A stretch of DNA of 64,000 nucleotides from Carallia brachiata. Lineage: Eukaryota; Streptophyta; Magnoliopsida; Malpighiales; Rhizophoraceae. The notes below the pieces were generated by a model. That model was given only the letters and a program-made list of their open reading frames with translations, searched no databases and was not told the DNA's origin. The stretch is taken from positions 160,798 to 224,797 of the forward strand of contig JADCRB010000059.1 in NCBI GenBank assembly GCA_021464245.1, given 5' to 3'. Below are positions 59,645-64,000 of the stretch, in pieces; position 1 is the stretch's first letter; each line of letters starts with the position of its first letter. The position numbers and the translations under genes were made by a program.

Positions 59645-61605
59645 CTATATTTGGAGTGGAATGATTAGAGGAGAAAGAAAGAGGGAAGAAAGAAAATCAA
59701 GGTGGAATCAAATTTTCTACGGTTTGGAGAGCAGTAACAGTGAGAAGGGATAGAAATGCAGACGAAATTAGGAGGAAAATTATATACAGCCGTACTGTAC
59801 GAAAATTCTCGCCGAATTGGGAAGAAAACTTGGATGTCAGCTACATTGATACAGTAAAATGACTAAAAAACCCTCACCACTACCTTTTTGAAGCGCCGGG
59901 AAAAAAGAAAGTGTAGCCAACACCATTTCTAGACCTTTGATTACAGCAGCTCCTTTTGTTTGAGTTCTCAAATCAGTGTGAAATCAATATGCTGTAGCTG
60001 AAGGACGTTGCCATCATATTAGAGAAGAAGTTACATCTAACATTTTGGTCGTGACCATCACCGTCCGAGAGGCTCGAAGTGCAAATTGGTGTGTTTCCGA
60101 TCTCTCGCTCTCGCCCTTTCTTTGTAGATCCCAAAGCAGCCACAGATGGAGTTGTTGAGGTGAGCCAAAATTGTAAAACTTAATTCGTTGGGTTTATTTC
60201 CAAAGACATTTCTCATTAATTTATGTTTGGGCAGCCGTTTCAGAGCTTGAAATATTGTGCATAACAGAAAAAAATTTCCCGTTTATGAATTTTTGGTGCC
60301 TCCCTCATTCTTGGGTTTCTGGTGCGGCATGGTAGAGCTGTGATCTCATATTTATTGTAGCAAATTTATTGGGTGAATGGGCTATTTTGGCCTCTTTCTT
60401 TTCCGATTATAGAGTTTGCCTCTGACTTTCGTTAGTGAAATTTGAAGAAACAGACAGACAATTGCACGATAGTTTGATAGACAAACACACACACACTAAT
60501 GTTAGGGAGTCGACTATTGTTAGGGAGTGGACGAGAGAATGTCCATTAGCCTAAAAAGTTGCCCTGGGTCGCCCCATTACAGCAGAAACTTTATGGCTTG
60601 CGGATGGACGTCTAAGATCCACTCTCGGATAGTGATGCCATATAAAATGACTACCAAAGTCCCGATTAGAGTCGGAAACGTGTTTATGCCAACTGTCTAC
60701 TTTCCTAGCTGCATTTATTAATGAGATAGTTCTGATCTGGGAGTTTGGACGCAAGCTAAATTATCCCTACAGCTAGCATGGAGACATTTTTAGGAATAGA
60801 ACGCCAATTAAAAAAAAAAATAGTAGCTATGATTTGTATGTATTTTAGCAATGATTTGGGCCTGCATAAATGAATGTAGATAATTAATGAGAGCTGCTGT
60901 GGGCTAAGGTAGGGCGAATTGGCTATGGAAACTGAGTAGGCGAGCGAAGGGTACCGTAAAACTGCCAAGTAAATTAATTGGAAGGGGGCAAATTTGCTGT
61001 GTTTAATTCATCAATTAATTAGTCTTAGGACCTGGAATAAGACATAGGTTCAATTCTTAAACATATTGATTTCATCATGGGTGTTTTGTTGTCCTGATTT
61101 GCTATGTGTTTGAGCTGTGATTAATTGCAAATTTCAGCAGAACTGTATTGCCTGCTTGAGACCCTGTTCGCTAAATTTGCTTCGGTTTAAATTGAGTGGT
61201 TCATGTAATTGACACACTGTCCACTAGATTTATGTGCCTACTGATATGGAAGGATGCATTCCAAAGGATTATAATTTTTGATATGTGCTAAAACATAAGA
61301 CATTATTTTTCTGTGTGTTTGAATTTTCTACAACTTTAATTTCTTAATTCCATGTTACATGTTAAGCTACAAGGTTGGAACAATATGAGATAAAGGTCAT
61401 AAATTATTCTCCCCATGTGTGCTTGGCAAAATATAGGTGAAGAGAAGGGGAGTAGACCTGTAACTGTTATAGTCCATTGTTCATGGGGATGCATCTTCTG
61501 AAAAGATTATGGGCATCCCCGTAGCTGTGTCCTTTTCTAGCTCAAAGATGAGCTGATGTATTGCATCATGGTGCTCCCAAAAACTATCCTTTCTAATTGA
61601 AACCT
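59645..61605. other. Intergenic sequence, no convincing gene
   Basis: An ATGGAGTTGTTGAG|GTGAGC block at 60146-60160 looks like a short first exon with a donor site, but joining it to the CAG at 61137-61139 yields only ten codons. The frames at 60527-60754 on either strand show no known domain. Nothing else found. Confidence 0.4.
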
Positions 61606-61609
61606 TTCT

Positions 61610-62600
61610 AATTGAAAGCTTTTAGGGGGCATATTTTTTTTTCTAAAAATTAAATGCAACTAAGCCATGTTTGAAAGCTGATTAAAATAACTTTTAGATC
61701 CAAATAAACAAACAACAGAGTCTTTGCTGAGTCTTTCTGTAAAATTTTAGATTTACAAAAAAAAAAAATAAAATTGAAGAAGTCTTCCAAGAGTCCAAGT
61801 TTTTTTTTTTTCTCTTCCTTTCTTTTCGATTTGCTTTCCCACCTCACCTCTACCCTGCTCCGCGTTCATTCCCATGGGACGATCTTTTGTTTTATTTTGT
61901 TATTTGCTTCGCTTTTTTTTTTTTCTCCTTTTTTTTTCTGAGAAAGTTTTTCATTTTTATTTATTATTTTTTTTTTATGTATAAAGAAAACTAGAACCGC
62001 AGCTTGGCCTGGTGGTTATCTCCTTTCTTTTTTTTTTTTTTAATATGAAGGGCAGTGTTTAAAATTGAGAAATTACAATTTTAGGGAGATAAACTCTAAC
62101 AATATCCTTAAATAAAATGTTATGTAATTCATTAGGGATGTCCAAGAATTGTAAGTCTAGGCCTTTAAATAATAATATAAAAAATAAATTACTCTGTTTA
62201 CTTTCTTGATAAATATGAACAAGTTAAACTTTTTAATTGCTTTTTCAGAATTTTCGACAGCTTAAGATCAAGTGGACATGTAAATACGTAGAGAGAATGC
62301 CCCCTTGCTACTAACTTAGTGTGCAGAGAGTGAGTCAGTTTTGATAATGACTTGAGGATGCCCTTCATTCCAAGCAAACATTAAAGCTTTGAAAGATTCC
62401 CCAAATCTCTGCCACAAAAGCCGAAGTGACACCAATATTTTGTACGAATCCTCCAAGCCAAGAACCATACTGATCACGAGCCAAGCCACCAGCTCCTGCC
62501 AGTCCTGGGCTTCCTTTGACTGCAGCATCAGAATTAATTTTAACCCAAGGTCCAGGCGGCATCTCCCTTAATTCATTGTTCCAACCCAAATCGAGACTCT
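61610..62600 (-). mobile_element. LINE 3'-end copy B, with RNase H remnant
   Basis: Minus-strand reading from 62589 gives MGWNNELREMPPGPWVKINS followed by DAAVKGSPGLAGAGGLARDQ, the start of an RVT_3 RNase H domain of plant LINEs (first catalytic Asp in SDA, then GLAGAGG..RD..G). It goes on to VAEIWGIFQ. A frameshift near 62395 moves the rest (LMFAWNEGHPQVIIKTDSLS) into another frame. Then comes a 3' untranslated region matching copy A, with an A-rich tail (plus-strand T-run at 61633-61641). Older and 5'-truncated; about 85% like copy A by eye. Confidence 0.8.
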
Positions 62601-63376
62601 TTTGGTATATTTAATATATTAAATTTCTTTCCCTTTCTTTGAGGTCTTTTTTTTTTTTTTTTAAATTGGGTTTTCTGGTCTGTCTCCTGAAAATCTTGTC
62701 AGGATATGTTTCTATTGATTATTCATAATGTAATAATAATTATTATTTATACAATAATAATAATAAAATATAAAATTAAAAAAAATAATAATTTTTTTTA
62801 CACATTTTATAAATATAATTATAAAATTTTTTATTTATTACATTACAAATATTCTTTCAAATGATTTACTTGGACTATGTAACTAAACCCTTATATTTAC
62901 TATACGTTTAGATTTGGAGAAAAAACAAAGTCCTTTTCTAGTCTTTTCCATTCTTAAATTATGGAGAAAAAATTTGATTGAGTGATAAGCCAAATGAGCG
63001 ATGTGGGTTCCCTAGTCACCTACTTATAAAGGTAAACGAGTTAAGCTGAATTAAGTCGAGTTTTAACATATTTAAGTTCGATTTATTTATATATTTACAC
63101 TTGAATTAAGTTTAAATATTTGAATTCGAGTTTGACTCAAAAAAAATTTATGAAGTTTGAGGTCAACTCATTTTTTTGTTTAATTTTAATTTTTGAACAC
63201 AAATATCATCATTTAACCCACTAAATTATCAATGAAACTAATTTAATTTTAATTTTTGTTTAGATTAAACTACTCATTAAAACTAAGTTTTTAGTCCATA
63301 ATATTTGGTTCAACCCACTAAATTATCAATGAAACAAGAGATAAACAAAGTTACAAAGGAGTGCTTTATTGTAGAG
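62601..63376. other. AT-rich intergenic sequence
   Basis: No gene seen. The sequence AACCCACTAAATTATCAATG followed by AAAC occurs twice (63217-63239 and 63313-63336), a small direct duplication. Confidence 0.45.
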
Positions 63377-63868
63377 TTAATATAAAAAAATATCACTACC
63401 TTTACATTTTTTTATAAATCTAGTACAACTTTTAAAAATTTACAAATATAATACAGTTCAATTATTTTTTAATAAATTTAACACTACTTTTAAAAACTAA
63501 CAAATCTAGCACACTGTCAGTTAAAAATAATCGAATATCTTAGTATGTATATATGTACATATGACATTTGGGGGTTTTAAACTGTACTAGATTTGGGGGT
63601 TTTAAACTATATTAGATTTAGACGTAGACGTGTCATATGTGTATATTAAGAGATTCAATTACTTTTAATTAGTTATTTTTAATTGACAGTGTGCTAGATT
63701 TGTTAGTAAATAATTGAATTATGTTAAATTTATAAATTTTTTAAAAATTATAATAAATTTATTAGAAAATAATTAAACTGTACTAAATTTATAAATTTTT
63801 AAAAATTATATTAGATTTGTTAAAATATGTAAAAGTGGTAATTTTTTTAAAAATTAATCCTTTATTTT
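63377..63868. repeat. Long inverted-repeat (fold-back) element
   Basis: The left arm (about 63377-63560) contains TTTACATTTTTTTATAAATC, AACAAATCTAGCACACTGTC and AGTTAAAAATAA. The right arm (about 63630-63868) contains the complements: TTATTTTTAATTGACAGTGT, GCTAGATTTGTTAG and ATATGTAAAAGTGGTAATTT. The centre has ATTTGGGGGTTTTAAACT twice in tandem (63567 and 63593). Non-coding, so a fold-back or MITE-type element; its exact ends and target duplication are not resolved. Confidence 0.75.
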
Positions 63869-64000
63869 ATAAGCAAAGAGTTCTCCCTCGTTTAATTCCA
63901 CTTTCAACGTGCGATTTTGCAAGCCCACGTGCACACACACACTCCCACGTAGACAGTGGGAGTAAAAGAGAGAGGCTCATTGCTCATAACAAAAAAGCAA
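63869..64000. other. Window end, possible promoter of a gene to the right
   Basis: Higher GC than its left neighbour, with a G-box CACGTG at 63926-63931 and a second ACGT core at 63947-63950. These could belong to a gene beyond the window. No coding sequence visible. Confidence 0.3.

Noticed and set aside
60146..61165. Possible two-exon gene starting ATGGAGTTGTTGAG
   Set aside because: The only phase-compatible join found gives ten codons and a stop; no further exons recognised.

Overview
This window is nuclear DNA of a eudicot flowering plant. It is very AT-rich, the genes have canonical plant introns and plant-specific families, and they are separated by kilobases of AT-rich sequence full of small transposon remnants. 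All gene families seen are plant ones (RLCK-VI kinase, GID1 gibberellin receptor, ATG18 with BCAS3 domain, H2A.X, PAT17-like DHHC acyltransferase). The sequence alone does not identify the species; a woody rosid is only a guess.

Layout. 1-480: long inverted-repeat element cut by the window edge. 1.8-3.85 kb: dispersed copies of a palindromic repeat. 3966-5471 (+): intronless AAA-ATPase of the plant AATP1/BCS1-like family. 6.05-6.3 kb: LINE relic. 8784-12573 (+): Rop-binding-type receptor-like cytoplasmic kinase, nine exons. 12.6-17.2 kb: intergenic, with two AT-rich fold-back elements. 17247-23607 (+): ATG18 g/h-type autophagy protein, nine exons. 23.6-29.2 kb: intergenic, with a complete TRIM retroelement (25837-26412). 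29232-31080 (+): tail-anchored coiled-coil protein. 33605-35370 (-): GID1 gibberellin receptor, two exons. 35.4-44.5 kb: intergenic, with a complete non-coding LTR retrotransposon (37743-40808). 44747-45583 (+): histone H2A.X. 46134-49516 (-) and 49769-51993 (+): a head-to-head pair of paralogous HEAGH (FtsH/M41-like) proteins. 53123-56575 (+): DHHC S-acyltransferase, ten exons. 57-64 kb: repeats, namely two copies of a LINE 3' end (one split by a hAT-type MITE) and another large inverted repeat.

The genes are independent and do not form a pathway. The most striking property of the window is that five of its nine genes carry 1-2 nt deletions (nine or so in total), nearly all in homopolymers or GA dinucleotide runs, with otherwise perfect coding frames, lengths and splice sites. 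This looks more like uncorrected long-read consensus error than five separate pseudogenes; it should be settled before any of these models is used. I found no gene system that I would call new. The best biological observations are the divergent HEAGH paralogues with matching exon structure, the hairpin-unit array inside the non-coding LTR element, and the precisely dated nesting of a hAT MITE in one of two LINE copies. No RNA genes or CRISPR arrays were recognised.
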